Shown piece after piece: positions 23,757 to 32,594 of a DNA stretch of 61,463 nucleotides; position 1 is the first letter of the stretch, and each line of letters starts with the position of its first letter. The DNA is taken from NCBI GenBank assembly GCA_024330215.1, contig JANDLU010000011.1, positions 1 through 61,463 of the forward strand. The letters run 5' to 3'. This stretch comes from Candidatus Gaiellasilicea maunaloa. GTDB lineage: Bacteria > Actinomycetota > Thermoleophilia > Gaiellales > Gaiellaceae. Made by a program: the position numbers and the translations under genes. The notes beneath the pieces were generated by a model. It saw nothing but the letters and a program-made list of their open reading frames with translations. It was not told where the DNA came from and ran no database searches.

Positions 23757-24904
23757 GGACACTTGCTGTCGATGCGCTTCGGATGGTCGGTAATCGGACC
23801 GGCCAGGGACGCCATATCGAGTACCTGGCGTTCGAGTGGAGCCGGATGGACATTCCGTTCGATCGCGTTCTCTTGCTGGCGCCGCGTCCGTTCGAGCTGC
23901 CGGAACTCGGCTCGACGACCGAAATCGTGGCCGACTGCTTCGGCGCGCGTCTTCCACTGGTCGTGTGGGAGCAGCTCGCGCTCCCCTGGCGGGCGCGGAA
24001 CGCTTCAGTCCTCTTCTGCCCGACCTACATCGGCCCGATGTCGAGTCTGGCACCCGTCGTCGTGGCGAACCATGGAATCTACGAACGGATCCCGGACGAG
24101 TTCTCGCGCGCCCAGCGACTCAGAAGCACGACGTTGCACCACCTCAGCGCCCGACGCGCCCGCCGTGTGATCGCGAACTCCAGGAACACGCGCACCGACG
24201 TCACCGAGTTCTTCGGCGTACCACTGGACAAGATCGACGTCGTCAATCCAGCTGCCAACAACGTGTTCTTCGAGGAGCAGGCGGTCGAGCGGGTTCACAC
24301 CGAGATCAGGCGTGTCCTGGGTGCAGTCGACCCCTACTTCATCTTCGTGGGCAAGCTGTCGCGCCGACGTCACTTGCCCGAGCTGATCGAGGCGTTCTCA
24401 ATCGTCCGGAAGAACGGTCATCCGACCCAAAGACTTCTGATCGTCGGGCCGAATGCCATGCAGCTCGATGTCGCCGGCGTCGCTCGCGAACACGGGGTGG
24501 CGGACGCAGTCACATACCTGCCGCACCTCGATCAGGACGCGCTCGCACTCTTGTACGCAGGCGCCGACGCGTTCGTTCTGCCAACGACGTACGAGGGCAT
24601 CTCGCAGACGATGTTCGAGGCTATGGCGAGCGGAACAGCAGTCCTCACGGTCGAGCACCCGACGCTTGAGGAAGGTGCGGGAGACACCGTGCTCGCGTTG
24701 CGGACACCGTCCGTTGTCGAGCTCGTCGACGGGATGCGCCGCCTGCTCGGGGACGACCACCTGCGCGAATCGCTCGCGAATCAAGGGAGGCGCCGCGCCC
24801 GTAAATTCTCATGGACGGCAACGGCACGTTCGACTGTCGAGATTCTCGACTGCGTCGCTCGTCCGGCGGATCGCCGGAAGCGCGCTCGGCGAGACGACGT
24901 GTGA
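23753..24904 (+). CDS. Glycosyltransferase family 4 protein
   Basis: 383-residue GT-B enzyme. The N-terminal part (LAVDALRMVGNRTGQGRHIE) and the central FIFVGKLSRRRHLPELIEAF, LPHLDQDALALLYAGADAFV and TYEGISQTMFEAMASGTAV blocks identify the family, with the E-x7-E motif in the last. GTG 23753 overlaps the deacetylase stop (GTGA) and is preferred to the TTG 9 nt upstream. GC content and codon use look a little lower than in its neighbours (more A/T at third positions), which hints at a different origin for this gene within the operon. Confidence 0.85.
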   Translation: MRTLAVDALRMVGNRTGQGRHIEYLAFEWSRMDIPFDRVLLLAPRPFELPELGSTTEIVADCFGARLPLVVWEQLALPWRARNASVLFCPTYIGPMSSLAPVVVANHGIYERIPDEFSRAQRLRSTTLHHLSARRARRVIANSRNTRTDVTEFFGVPLDKIDVVNPAANNVFFEEQAVERVHTEIRRVLGAVDPYFIFVGKLSRRRHLPELIEAFSIVRKNGHPTQRLLIVGPNAMQLDVAGVAREHGVADAVTYLPHLDQDALALLYAGADAFVLPTTYEGISQTMFEAMASGTAVLTVEHPTLEEGAGDTVLALRTPSVVELVDGMRRLLGDDHLRESLANQGRRRARKFSWTATARSTVEILDCVARPADRRKRARRDDV

Positions 24905-25665
24905 GCGGCGAACGCGGCGTCGTCGCCGACTATTGGGAAGAGCACGCGGGGCGTTACGACGACGACTTCGGCGATCCCGGCTCCGACGGCCACGCGCTGC
25001 GAGCTCGTCTGGCGGCAACGCTGCGTCTGCTCGGTGCCGGGCCGGGGGACCTGCTCGACGCCGGGATGGGTCCGGGCCGACTATGTGAGGCGCTCGACCA
25101 GCAGGGTTGGACCGTGTCGGGGGTCGACGTCTCGGGCTCGATGGTCGAGCTCGCCCAGCGGCGGGTGCCGAGCGCAGCTGCACGCCTTGTCGTGGGTGAG
25201 ATCGAGCGCCTGCCATTCGACGACGAGCTTTTCGACGCGGTCGTCGCGACCGGCGTGCTGGAGTACGCCGATGTCACCCGCGCGCTGGGCGAGCTCAACC
25301 GGGTCGCGCGCCCCGGTGGGCTCGTCGTCGTGAGCTATCCGAATCCGCACGCCCTCTACGGCATCTGGAAGACCCAGGTCTTCTATCGCTCGGTTCGCGT
25401 GCTGAAGCGGCTCGGCCGGCGACCGCATCATTGGATGCCGCGCGGCGGGCCGACCGTCTCTCCGAATCGCTTCGCCGGGCTGCTCAGGTCGGCGGGGCTC
25501 GTGGTCGAGTCTGTCGAGCACACGAGCTACCTGGTCGTGCCGACGCCGCTCGACGCGATGCTTCCGAGGGTCACCGCCCGACTTGGCGCACGGCTCGAAG
25601 GGAGCTCTCGCCCGGCGCGGCTCCTCGCGACGCAGGTCGTCTATGCGGCGCGGAAGCCCTCCTAG
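24901..25665 (+). CDS. SAM-dependent methyltransferase (class I)
   Basis: 254-residue methyltransferase. Motif I LLDAGMGPGRLCEAL, VSGVDVSGSMVELAQ, PFDDELFDAVVATGVLEY and ELNRVARPGGLVVVSYPNP follow the order of UbiE-like class I enzymes. Probable role: O-methylation of a sugar in the EPS. GTG 24901 overlaps the upstream stop and is the last gene of the plus-strand operon. Its stop shares CTAG with the convergent GH30 gene. Confidence 0.84.
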   Translation: MSGERGVVADYWEEHAGRYDDDFGDPGSDGHALRARLAATLRLLGAGPGDLLDAGMGPGRLCEALDQQGWTVSGVDVSGSMVELAQRRVPSAAARLVVGEIERLPFDDELFDAVVATGVLEYADVTRALGELNRVARPGGLVVVSYPNPHALYGIWKTQVFYRSVRVLKRLGRRPHHWMPRGGPTVSPNRFAGLLRSAGLVVESVEHTSYLVVPTPLDAMLPRVTARLGARLEGSSRPARLLATQVVYAARKPS

Positions 25666-26996
25666 CGCGTTGCAACGAACGTGGTGATGCTCTGCGGCGG
25701 CAGTTCCGCGGTGAAGGAGCCGTTGCTCGGCGAGATCGGCGTCAGGCTCTTCCACTGCTCGGACGCGCTCGAGCGGACCGGCCGGACGACGCCCTTCAGC
25801 TTGCCGCCCGTCACGGTGACGCGAATCGTCTGGGTTGCGTCGCTCCGGTTCGTCGCGACGACGATCGCCCGCCTCGGCCCCTTGTAGGCGCTCGTGAGCA
25901 CGGAGCCGGCCGACGACGGCGTCGCGGCGACGCGGGCGAACCCGGGACGGACGTAGCGCGAGTACTGCCCTGTCAGCCAGTAGAGCGGCGTCGCCGAATG
26001 GCCACGGTAGACTCCGTTGTCGAAGTCGATCGAGATCATGGTGTCCGTCCGCACCCAGTCGCCGAAGTAGCCCCAGAGATAGTCGATCGCGTTGACGCCG
26101 CCGTCGGTGAGCAGGCTGTGCATCCGCTCGGCCCACTCGAAGGCGGAGCGCCAGTCCGTGTACGTCCGAGTGCTGTACTCGGTCATCCACACCGGCAATC
26201 CGTACTGGCTGGCGAGACTGCGCATGCGCGCGATCTCGTCCGCTCTGCTCGGGCCCCAGCGGTAGACGTGGTAGGCGAGCGCCCCGACGTACTGCCGGGC
26301 AGCCGGGTCCTGGAGCACGGCGACTGCGCGCGTGTAAGCGTCCCGGGGGTTCTCGTCGTCGGGGATGACGAGCTTCGTCTTGAAGCCGGCCGCGCGTAGG
26401 CGCGCACCGAGCTGGACGACCACGTCGCGCAGCCACTGTGGCGGGAAGTCGTTCGCGACCTCCGGCTCGTTCAGCGGGGCATAGAGCGCCGGCTCCAGTC
26501 CGAGTGCGCGCCACCGTTGCAGCATCGCCATCGCCCAGCTCACGTACGCCGCCGGGTCGTTCGGCTTCATCCACGGCTCCAGGTAGACGGGGCCGGGGAA
26601 GAACGTCTTCAGGCCGAAGCGCTTGGCCTGCTTGACGAACGCGACGTGGTCGTCGGCGAGCTTGCCGCCGAACTCGAACCGCCCTCCCGGCGCCTTTTGA
26701 ACGCCCTGATCGAGGACGTTGCGCACCCGCGTCAGCCCGAGGCGGCCGTAGAGCGCGGTCAGGATCTGGGCACGAGCCGCGGGCGGGACGAACGTCTTGC
26801 CGGAGTTGCCGAGATGGGGATCGCTCCAGACGCGGTTGGAGCTGCCGAAGCCCTGGATCACTTGCCTGGTTGCGGCAAGATCGACGGTCACGGCGGAGAC
26901 GTCGCCTGCGGCCCCGGCCTTCCCGGCCGTCGCGCTCCCGCCGGCGACGACGAGCAGGCCGAAGGCGAACGCGACGATGGCGATCGCGGGTCGCAT
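25662..26996 (-). CDS. Secreted GH30-like glycoside hydrolase
   Basis: 444-residue exported glycosidase. Residues 1 to about 28 are a signal peptide (IAIVAFAFGLLVVAGG). The family pattern GFGSSNRVWSD, YAPLNEPEVANDFP (Glu177 as acid/base) and LPVWMTEYSTR (Glu273 as nucleophile) fits clan GH-A enzymes of family 30. A C-terminal beta-domain follows (RAIVVATNRSDATQTIRVTV). GH30 members cut beta-linked glucans, xylans or galactans; a role in trimming the EPS made by this locus is a reasonable inference. An 18-bp palindrome overlaps its probable -10 box. Confidence 0.83.
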   Translation of the reverse strand: MRPAIAIVAFAFGLLVVAGGSATAGKAGAAGDVSAVTVDLAATRQVIQGFGSSNRVWSDPHLGNSGKTFVPPAARAQILTALYGRLGLTRVRNVLDQGVQKAPGGRFEFGGKLADDHVAFVKQAKRFGLKTFFPGPVYLEPWMKPNDPAAYVSWAMAMLQRWRALGLEPALYAPLNEPEVANDFPPQWLRDVVVQLGARLRAAGFKTKLVIPDDENPRDAYTRAVAVLQDPAARQYVGALAYHVYRWGPSRADEIARMRSLASQYGLPVWMTEYSTRTYTDWRSAFEWAERMHSLLTDGGVNAIDYLWGYFGDWVRTDTMISIDFDNGVYRGHSATPLYWLTGQYSRYVRPGFARVAATPSSAGSVLTSAYKGPRRAIVVATNRSDATQTIRVTVTGGKLKGVVRPVRSSASEQWKSLTPISPSNGSFTAELPPQSITTFVATR

Positions 26997-27005
26997 CGGG
27001 GTCAG

Positions 27006-27025
27006 AGTCTAGCCGCGCGGCTAGA
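27006..27025 (-). promoter_or_regulatory. Palindrome overlapping the GH30 promoter
   Basis: A perfect 18-bp palindrome, TCTAGCCGC/GCGGCTAGA (27008-27025), overlaps a TAGACT -10-like hexamer (27006-27011, minus strand) that ends 9 nt before the GH30 ATG. The placement suggests a repressor site. Confidence 0.45.
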
Positions 27026-27531
27026 TAGTCGGGGAGCGGCGGGCTTTAGGACGCGCAGCCAGCGTACGGATCACCCGGACTTTACGCGTCGGGACCGGGA
27101 CGAAGATCGTCCTCAGAGTCGGCAAACTGACTTGGCGATCTGGTACTGCCCCAGGTGCTTCGTCGCGAGCGTCTTCGCACTTGTGCTCACAGCCAAAAGT
27201 CATTCACGCGATCGAGAGATCCGGTGCTTAAGGCTCTGGTGCGCGGCGAGCCCGCTGCCGTCGGTCACCACACGTCCTGAATCCCTGCGCGGCGCTATCC
27301 CGCCCTGTTGTTCGCGTCAGTGGTCATCGAACCGGTCCACGTCGATCGTAGCGATGACAATCCAATGACCACTCCTATAGCCGCGCCACCTCCTCCGGCG
27401 GCCGCCCGCTGAGGAAGGCCGCGTGTTCCCCGAGGCCGAGAGCGACTTTCGGGGTTCACCGGGACCGAGAAGATGCTCGCCTACGTGATTCGAAGTTCGG
27501 GCGCCGGTGCCGTTGCCTTCCTTGGAGCCCG
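27026..27531. other. Gene-free region with no recognised feature
   Basis: About 500 bp without a convincing coding frame, tRNA or known riboswitch. It contains a spaced inverted repeat AGTGGTCAT (27319-27327) / ATGACCACT (27365-27373) and a promoter-like pair ATGACA (27354-27359) and TATAGC (27376-27381) 16 nt apart on the plus strand. A non-coding RNA or long regulatory region is possible but not shown. Confidence 0.4.
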
Positions 27532-27559
27532 TTGAATGTGGGGGCAGGGCCGCGATAAT
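27532..27559 (+). promoter_or_regulatory. Leaderless-type promoter of the GT2/GINT1-like operon
   Basis: TTGAAT (27532-27537), 16-nt spacer and GATAAT (27554-27559), with the ATG only 6 nt further. This is the best complete promoter of the leaderless type in the window. Confidence 0.6.
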
Positions 27560-27565
27560 AGGGAC

Positions 27566-28630
27566 ATGGGCCCAGCGCATGGGGGAACGAAGCACGGATC
27601 GACTGCGGAGCGGCCGCTTGTCTCGATCGTCGTTCCCGTCTGGAACGGGGAACGGCACCTGCGCGAGAGCCTCGATTCGATCCTCGGGCAGACCTACGCG
27701 AACCTCGAGGTGATCGCCGTCGACGACGCCTCGACCGACTCGACATCGGCGATCCTCGCGTCGTACGGGGACCGCGTCCGCGTCGTGCGCCAGCCGGTTA
27801 CTCGCGGCATCTACGGCAACGCGAACGATGGGATCGCGCTGGCCCGCGGTGAGTTCGTGGGCGTCTTCCACGCGGACGACGTGTACCTGTCCGAGATGAT
27901 CGAGCGCGAGGTCTACTGGCTGCTCGCTCATCCGGACGCGGGCGCCGTGTTCACCTCGGCCGCCTTCATCGACACGAGCGGGCGCGAGGTCGGTCGGAAG
28001 AACATCCCTCCCGAGGTGCGCGGAGGGCGTGCCCTCGACTACCCGACTGTCTTGAACGCGTTGCTCTCCTACAAAAATGCCTTCCTCGGCTGCCCCACCG
28101 CGCTCGTCCGCGCAGAGGTCTACCGGCGCGTCGGTGTCTACCGCGACTCCGAGTTCAAGAACACGTCGGATCTCGAGATGTGGCTGCGGATCGCGAGGAA
28201 CCATCCGCTCGGCGTCCTCCAAGAGGAGCTGATCCGCTACCGACGCGGCCAGGGGAGCTCGTCGGAGCGCTACCACCGACTGCGCACCGACCAGGAGCGG
28301 TTCTTCACCATCATGGACATCGAGCTAGGCGCGAACGGTGGCCGGGCGGTCGCGACACCCGAAGGGCTGGCCGCGTTCGAGGCGCACCGGGCGCAGGACA
28401 CGCTCGCGCGCGCCGTCAGCCATTACATCCTCGGCGAGCGTCACGAAGCCGAGTCCGTCCTGCGCCGGGCACGCCTGCGGACGCTCGCGGCCAGCCCGCG
28501 GATCCGGCGCGGCCGGATGCTCGCGCTCGCGCTCGGCCTCAACGTGCTCGTGCGGCTACCGCGGATCCCGGCGGTTGCGCAGATGTTCGAGCGCCGATGG
28601 CACCGTCGGCCTGCCGTTCCCGCGCGGTAG
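27566..28630 (+). CDS. Glycosyltransferase family 2 protein
   Basis: 354-residue GT-A enzyme. LVSIVVPVWNGERHLRESLD, VIAVDDASTDST, GVFHADDVYL (an ADD form of the DxD metal motif) and TSDLEMWLRIARNH are the classical GT2 blocks. A basic C-terminal region follows. ATG 27566 sits 6 nt behind GATAAT with AGGGA in between, and a GTG at 27536 would place ten extra residues over the promoter, so it is rejected. The next gene follows after 12 nt. Confidence 0.9.
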   Translation: MGPAHGGTKHGSTAERPLVSIVVPVWNGERHLRESLDSILGQTYANLEVIAVDDASTDSTSAILASYGDRVRVVRQPVTRGIYGNANDGIALARGEFVGVFHADDVYLSEMIEREVYWLLAHPDAGAVFTSAAFIDTSGREVGRKNIPPEVRGGRALDYPTVLNALLSYKNAFLGCPTALVRAEVYRRVGVYRDSEFKNTSDLEMWLRIARNHPLGVLQEELIRYRRGQGSSSERYHRLRTDQERFFTIMDIELGANGGRAVATPEGLAAFEAHRAQDTLARAVSHYILGERHEAESVLRRARLRTLAASPRIRRGRMLALALGLNVLVRLPRIPAVAQMFERRWHRRPAVPAR

Positions 28631-28642
28631 TTCGTCGAAGCA

Positions 28643-30229
28643 ATGGAGCAGCTCCGCTTCGCGCTGCTCTACGACGGCGCCCGGCTCGAACGGTGGCACC
28701 TCGGCTGCCTCGAGGAGCTCGAGCGCGTTGCCGAGCTGGTCGGGATCGTGGTCGCCCAGGAGAGCGCGTTACACGCGCCACCGCGCCCCCGTTCGCGCCT
28801 TCTCCGGTGGTACGGGCAACGGCTCGCGCAGGCGGCCGCCGTCTCCGTCGCGGATCGGTTCGCGCACCTGCCGGCGTCGAGCCTCGAGCGGGGCGCCGTC
28901 GACTTCGTCCTCAGGCTCGGTCGTGTCGCGGTTCCAGCCGGGGTCGCGGAACGCGCCCGACTCGGGCTCTGGTCATTCGAGCACGAGGCGGAGGGAACGG
29001 AGCTGCCCTTCTTCGCCGAGGTCTACGCCGGCGCCGACGTCACCCGCGCGGCGCTCGTTGCGATTCGCTCCGGACGCGACGTCTCGGTTCTCGTCGAAGG
29101 AGCCTTCCGGACGGACAAGCGCTCCTACACTGCGAGCCGCAACCGAATCCAGGATGCGATCACGAGCTGGCCCGCGCGGGTCTGCCGGCGGGTGGGCTCG
29201 GGCGGAGCCGTCGACGCCTTGAACGAAGCAGTGACGCCCGCTGGGGAGTCGCCCGCGGAAGGCGCAAGCCTCGCGCTCTTCGCGGCGAGGATCGCGTCGA
29301 GGCGTGCCGGGCTCGCATGGACGCGGCTGTTCCGGCATCCGCAGTGGAACGTCGGCGTGCTCCGACGTCCGGTCCAGACGCTTCTGACGACGGGGACGTA
29401 CACCGACGAGGAGGTGGAGTGGTTCCCGCTCGAGGGTAGAGCCGGCTTCCTCGCCGATCCGTTCGCCATCGCGCGCGAAGGGAGGCTCCACATTCTCTGC
29501 GAATACTTCGACTACCGTGAGAGCTCGGGTCGGATCTGCGCGCTCGAGTACTCCGTCGACGGCTTCTCGTCTCAGCCCGTCGACGCTCTGTCGCTCGCAC
29601 TGCATGTGTCGTATCCGTACGTGCTCGACGTGCCGGAAGGGGTCTTCTGCGTCCCCGAGACGGCTGCCGGTAAAGAGGTCGCGATGTACCGGGCGAGCGA
29701 GCTGCCGGGCAGCTGGTCGAAGGCCGGCGTGATCCTGCCCGACTTCGCGGGAGTAGACCCTACGATGTTCCGACACGAGGAGCGCTGGTGGCTCGTGTGC
29801 ACGCGGCAGGGGCCGCAGGAGGACGCGGAGCTGTGGGTCTGGCACGCACCCGAGATCGCTGGACCGTGGACTCCGCACGACTTGAACCCCGTCAAGACAG
29901 ACGTCCGCGGCGCCCGTCCCGGCGGGGCGCCATTCGTCCACGACGGCACGCTCTATCGGCCGGCGCAGGACTGCTCGAAGGCGTATGGGGGTCGGATCAC
30001 GCTGCAACGGGTGATCCGGCTCACTCCGACGGAGTTCGTGGAGGAGCTGGCGGCCGTGGTCGAAGCGTCGAGCTCCAGCCGGTTCCCACTCGGGCCCCAC
30101 ACGCTCACTCCGATCGGCAACGTGGTACTCGTCGACGGCCGCCGGACGATCTTCGTCCCGGTCGCGTTCCGGGCGTTCCTCGGTATCTGGGGGAGGGCGA
30201 TCGTGCGCCGCGCGCGGCGGGCTGGCTAG
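28643..30229 (+). CDS. Formyltransferase-like / GINT1-type glycosyltransferase domain protein
   Basis: 528-residue two-domain protein. The N-terminal part (1 to about 170) resembles a formyltransferase N-terminal fold, with LGLWSFEHEAEGTELPFFAE resembling the substrate loop of that family. The C-terminal part (about 240-520) is a beta-propeller-like region (EGRAGFLADPFAIAREGRLH, GVDPTMFRHEERWWLVCT, GARPGGAPFVHDGTLYRPAQ), as in the N-terminal domain of plant glucosamine inositolphosphorylceramide transferase (GINT1) and GH43-like proteins. Similar bacterial proteins occur in EPS loci, where they may formylate or transfer an amino sugar. The exact reaction is unknown. It is co-transcribed with the GT2 gene, and its stop shares CTAG with a convergent gene. 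Confidence 0.68.
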   Translation: MEQLRFALLYDGARLERWHLGCLEELERVAELVGIVVAQESALHAPPRPRSRLLRWYGQRLAQAAAVSVADRFAHLPASSLERGAVDFVLRLGRVAVPAGVAERARLGLWSFEHEAEGTELPFFAEVYAGADVTRAALVAIRSGRDVSVLVEGAFRTDKRSYTASRNRIQDAITSWPARVCRRVGSGGAVDALNEAVTPAGESPAEGASLALFAARIASRRAGLAWTRLFRHPQWNVGVLRRPVQTLLTTGTYTDEEVEWFPLEGRAGFLADPFAIAREGRLHILCEYFDYRESSGRICALEYSVDGFSSQPVDALSLALHVSYPYVLDVPEGVFCVPETAAGKEVAMYRASELPGSWSKAGVILPDFAGVDPTMFRHEERWWLVCTRQGPQEDAELWVWHAPEIAGPWTPHDLNPVKTDVRGARPGGAPFVHDGTLYRPAQDCSKAYGGRITLQRVIRLTPTEFVEELAAVVEASSSSRFPLGPHTLTPIGNVVLVDGRRTIFVPVAFRAFLGIWGRAIVRRARRAG

Positions 30230-31209
30230 AAGGTGTCGATATCGCCGAACGTGAACCGGAGCGCGTCGCGCGGGATCTTCGAGCTGAGATCGAAGCACGA
30301 GATGTGGCGCGTCCTCGCTTGCGGGAACCGCGTGCCGAGGTAGCGCGAGAGACGGATATCCGGCGAGGCCTGGAAGAGGATGCGGTGAACGCCGAGACGA
30401 CGACCGAGCCGCTCGAGTGCGTCGAGCCCACGACCGAGCTCCTCGTCGGAGTCCGCGTCCATGTCGCCGACGAGCACCCCATGGCGCACCCTGAGCCACA
30501 CCCGGGCGCCCTCGAGCCTCAGCACGCGGCTCCCTTCGAACTCCGCCTTGTAGTCGAAGAACGCCTGGTCGCGATCCACTCCCGCATACCCTTCGGTGAG
30601 CGCCGAGCTGGCGAATGGGGGACCGTGGTCGACGTGCCGCTCCGTGAGGCGCTCGAAGCGACGGTCGTAGGCAGCTCCGAGAGCTGCCCTCCTTGCGACC
30701 CGCTCCGCCCACGCCGTGCGGACGGGCCGGTCGTACTCGACGAGGTCCTCGAGCGGTGTGTAGCCGAGCTTCGACGTCGTGATCGCGAACGAGAGGTCGT
30801 TCGAGAACCTGAACACGAACGTCATCGCGGCGGACGCAGAGACTTCGTGGACGAGCTGCACGAGGCGGACGTGCAGCCCGCGGCCCTGGTGGGCCGGCGA
30901 CGTAGCGCAGTCGGCGAGCTGCGTCGCCAGCTCCGTCCGCTCCCCGTACCGCATCGGCCACGGCAGCGCACCCACGGTGGCGACCGGGTGGCCGTCGGCT
31001 GCGAACGCCACGCAGGCGAATGCGCGCCTGCCGTCCCGCTCGCAGGCGTACTTCCGCCGGACCCACTCGGGAGTGAAGCCCCTCGGCCCGAAGACCTCGA
31101 GCAGCAGCGGCGAGATCACCTCGATCTCTCGTCCGTGGAGAACCGCGATGCGGTACGTCTCGCCCCGCGAGGTGAGCGACGTCGCCGTGAGGGGTGTAGC
31201 CTCGGTCAT
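30226..31209 (-). CDS. GNAT family acetyltransferase
   Basis: 327-residue protein with a GNAT domain: the acetyl-CoA loop lies in ATSPAHQGRGLHVRLVQLVH, preceded by strands ATVGALPWPMRYGE. The extended C-terminal half has a second GNAT-like region (VWLRVRHGVLVGDMDADSDE and LGVHRILFQASPD). Such proteins in EPS loci acylate amino sugars or the peptide-like part of polymers. It is the last gene of a seven-gene minus-strand operon; ATG 31209 overlaps the flippase stop by 4 nt. Confidence 0.78.
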   Translation of the reverse strand: MTEATPLTATSLTSRGETYRIAVLHGREIEVISPLLLEVFGPRGFTPEWVRRKYACERDGRRAFACVAFAADGHPVATVGALPWPMRYGERTELATQLADCATSPAHQGRGLHVRLVQLVHEVSASAAMTFVFRFSNDLSFAITTSKLGYTPLEDLVEYDRPVRTAWAERVARRAALGAAYDRRFERLTERHVDHGPPFASSALTEGYAGVDRDQAFFDYKAEFEGSRVLRLEGARVWLRVRHGVLVGDMDADSDEELGRGLDALERLGRRLGVHRILFQASPDIRLSRYLGTRFPQARTRHISCFDLSSKIPRDALRFTFGDIDTF

Positions 31210-32594
31210 CGCTCCGCAGATCCTAGGCCGCGCGGGAGGGGCAGCGCGGGCGCGTAGATTCCGCGGCGGCGGTAGAGGATCACGCTCATGATCGCGTTCG
31301 AGGCGACGAGGCCCGCCGCGGTCGCGATCGCGCCCCCGCTGGCGCCGTACCCGGGCACGAGCGCCACCGCGAGCGCGAGCGTCACCACCGTCGTCGCCAA
31401 AAACGTCATCGTCATCGCGTTCGCATCGCCGGTCATCATCAGCACCATGCCGGGCAGACCGCACGCGATGCTCGCGATGTGGCCGATCGCAAGGACGCGC
31501 AGGGCCGTCTCGCCGCCTTCGAATTCGGAGCCGAAGATCTGCAGCAGGGGCGTCGCGAACGCGATCGCGACGAGGCCGATCAGCGCCGTGAAGAGCAGGA
31601 TGATCCTCGCGGACCTTGTCAGCAGCCGTTGCAGCTCGTCGTGGCGCTCGAGGGTGCGGAGCTCGACGACCGCGGGCATCAGCGCAGGCGTCATCGCGAT
31701 CAACAGGAAGGGCAACACCCCGGCGATCCGGAAGGCGACGTTGTAGATCCCCACCTCGCTCGGATCGCTGAACGCTCCCAGCAGGAGCGTCGGAAGCTGG
31801 CCACCGGCGGTGGAGACGAGGCTCAGGACGATTAGCGGCCTGACGGCCTGTGCCCAGCGCCTGGTCTCGAAGTCGGGCGTCGACGACCGTGCTTCCGCGG
31901 GCAGGACGCGACGAAGGAAGACGATCCCGACGACCACCGCGACGACGCCCGAGACATCGGCGGCGACGACGGCCCAGGAGGCGGAGAAGCGGTTGCCGAG
32001 GCCCAAGCTGAGCACGCCGGCGACGACCAGGAGCACGGCCGGCATGATCGCCGTCTCCGGCGCGCGGCCGAGGACGACGCGGCCGAATCCCTGCATCACG
32101 CCCTGCCGGACACTCGTGACTGCGATCAGCGGAACAAGCGGAAGCGCCAGGAGCGACGGGCGATGAAGGTCGCCCTCGGGCCAGCCAATCAGGGAGAAGT
32201 AGGCGGCGGCGACGGCGCAGACGACGACGGAGGCGATCAGGACGCTCTGATTGGCGCGACGCAGAATCCCCCGAACGGAGCCCCACGACTCGCTGAGCCT
32301 GTACTCCGTGATCTCGCGGACGAGCATCGTCGTGAATCCGAGGCGCGCGGGCACGGACAGGAGCAGGGCCAGCGAGAACGCGAACGCATAGGCGCCGAAG
32401 CCGTCGGGGCCGAGGAGGCGCGAGAGGAGCAGCGTCGTGGCGAAGTTGACGACGAACGCAGTCCCGTTCAGGAGCGCATTTCCCGCGCCCTGGCCGAAGA
32501 CCGACGCGCGGTCTCCGATCTGCCCGCCGAGGCTGAGACCGCGTACGACTGAGGTAAGCCCGTTAATCACGAGCGCGGCCAAGAACCTCGTCAT
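31206..32594 (-). CDS. Polysaccharide flippase (Wzx/MOP family)
   Basis: 462-residue membrane protein with 12-14 predicted transmembrane helices. The N-terminal segment GQGAGNALLNGTAFVVNFATT, the LLGPDGFGAYAFA block and MTRFLAA start are typical of Wzx-type oligosaccharide translocases, which flip the lipid-linked repeat unit across the membrane. ATG 32594 starts inside the upstream GT4 gene (32-nt overlap). A second flippase of the same superfamily is encoded at 54925-56412. Confidence 0.88.
   Translation of the reverse strand: MTRFLAALVINGLTSVVRGLSLGGQIGDRASVFGQGAGNALLNGTAFVVNFATTLLLSRLLGPDGFGAYAFAFSLALLLSVPARLGFTTMLVREITEYRLSESWGSVRGILRRANQSVLIASVVVCAVAAAYFSLIGWPEGDLHRPSLLALPLVPLIAVTSVRQGVMQGFGRVVLGRAPETAIMPAVLLVVAGVLSLGLGNRFSASWAVVAADVSGVVAVVVGIVFLRRVLPAEARSSTPDFETRRWAQAVRPLIVLSLVSTAGGQLPTLLLGAFSDPSEVGIYNVAFRIAGVLPFLLIAMTPALMPAVVELRTLERHDELQRLLTRSARIILLFTALIGLVAIAFATPLLQIFGSEFEGGETALRVLAIGHIASIACGLPGMVLMMTGDANAMTMTFLATTVVTLALAVALVPGYGASGGAIATAAGLVASNAIMSVILYRRRGIYAPALPLPRGLGSAER

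Noticed and set aside
27382-27531. Riboswitch before the GT2 gene
   Set aside because: I compared it by eye with c-di-GMP, c-di-AMP, cobalamin and SAM motifs and found no match. The gene also has its own leaderless-type promoter further down.
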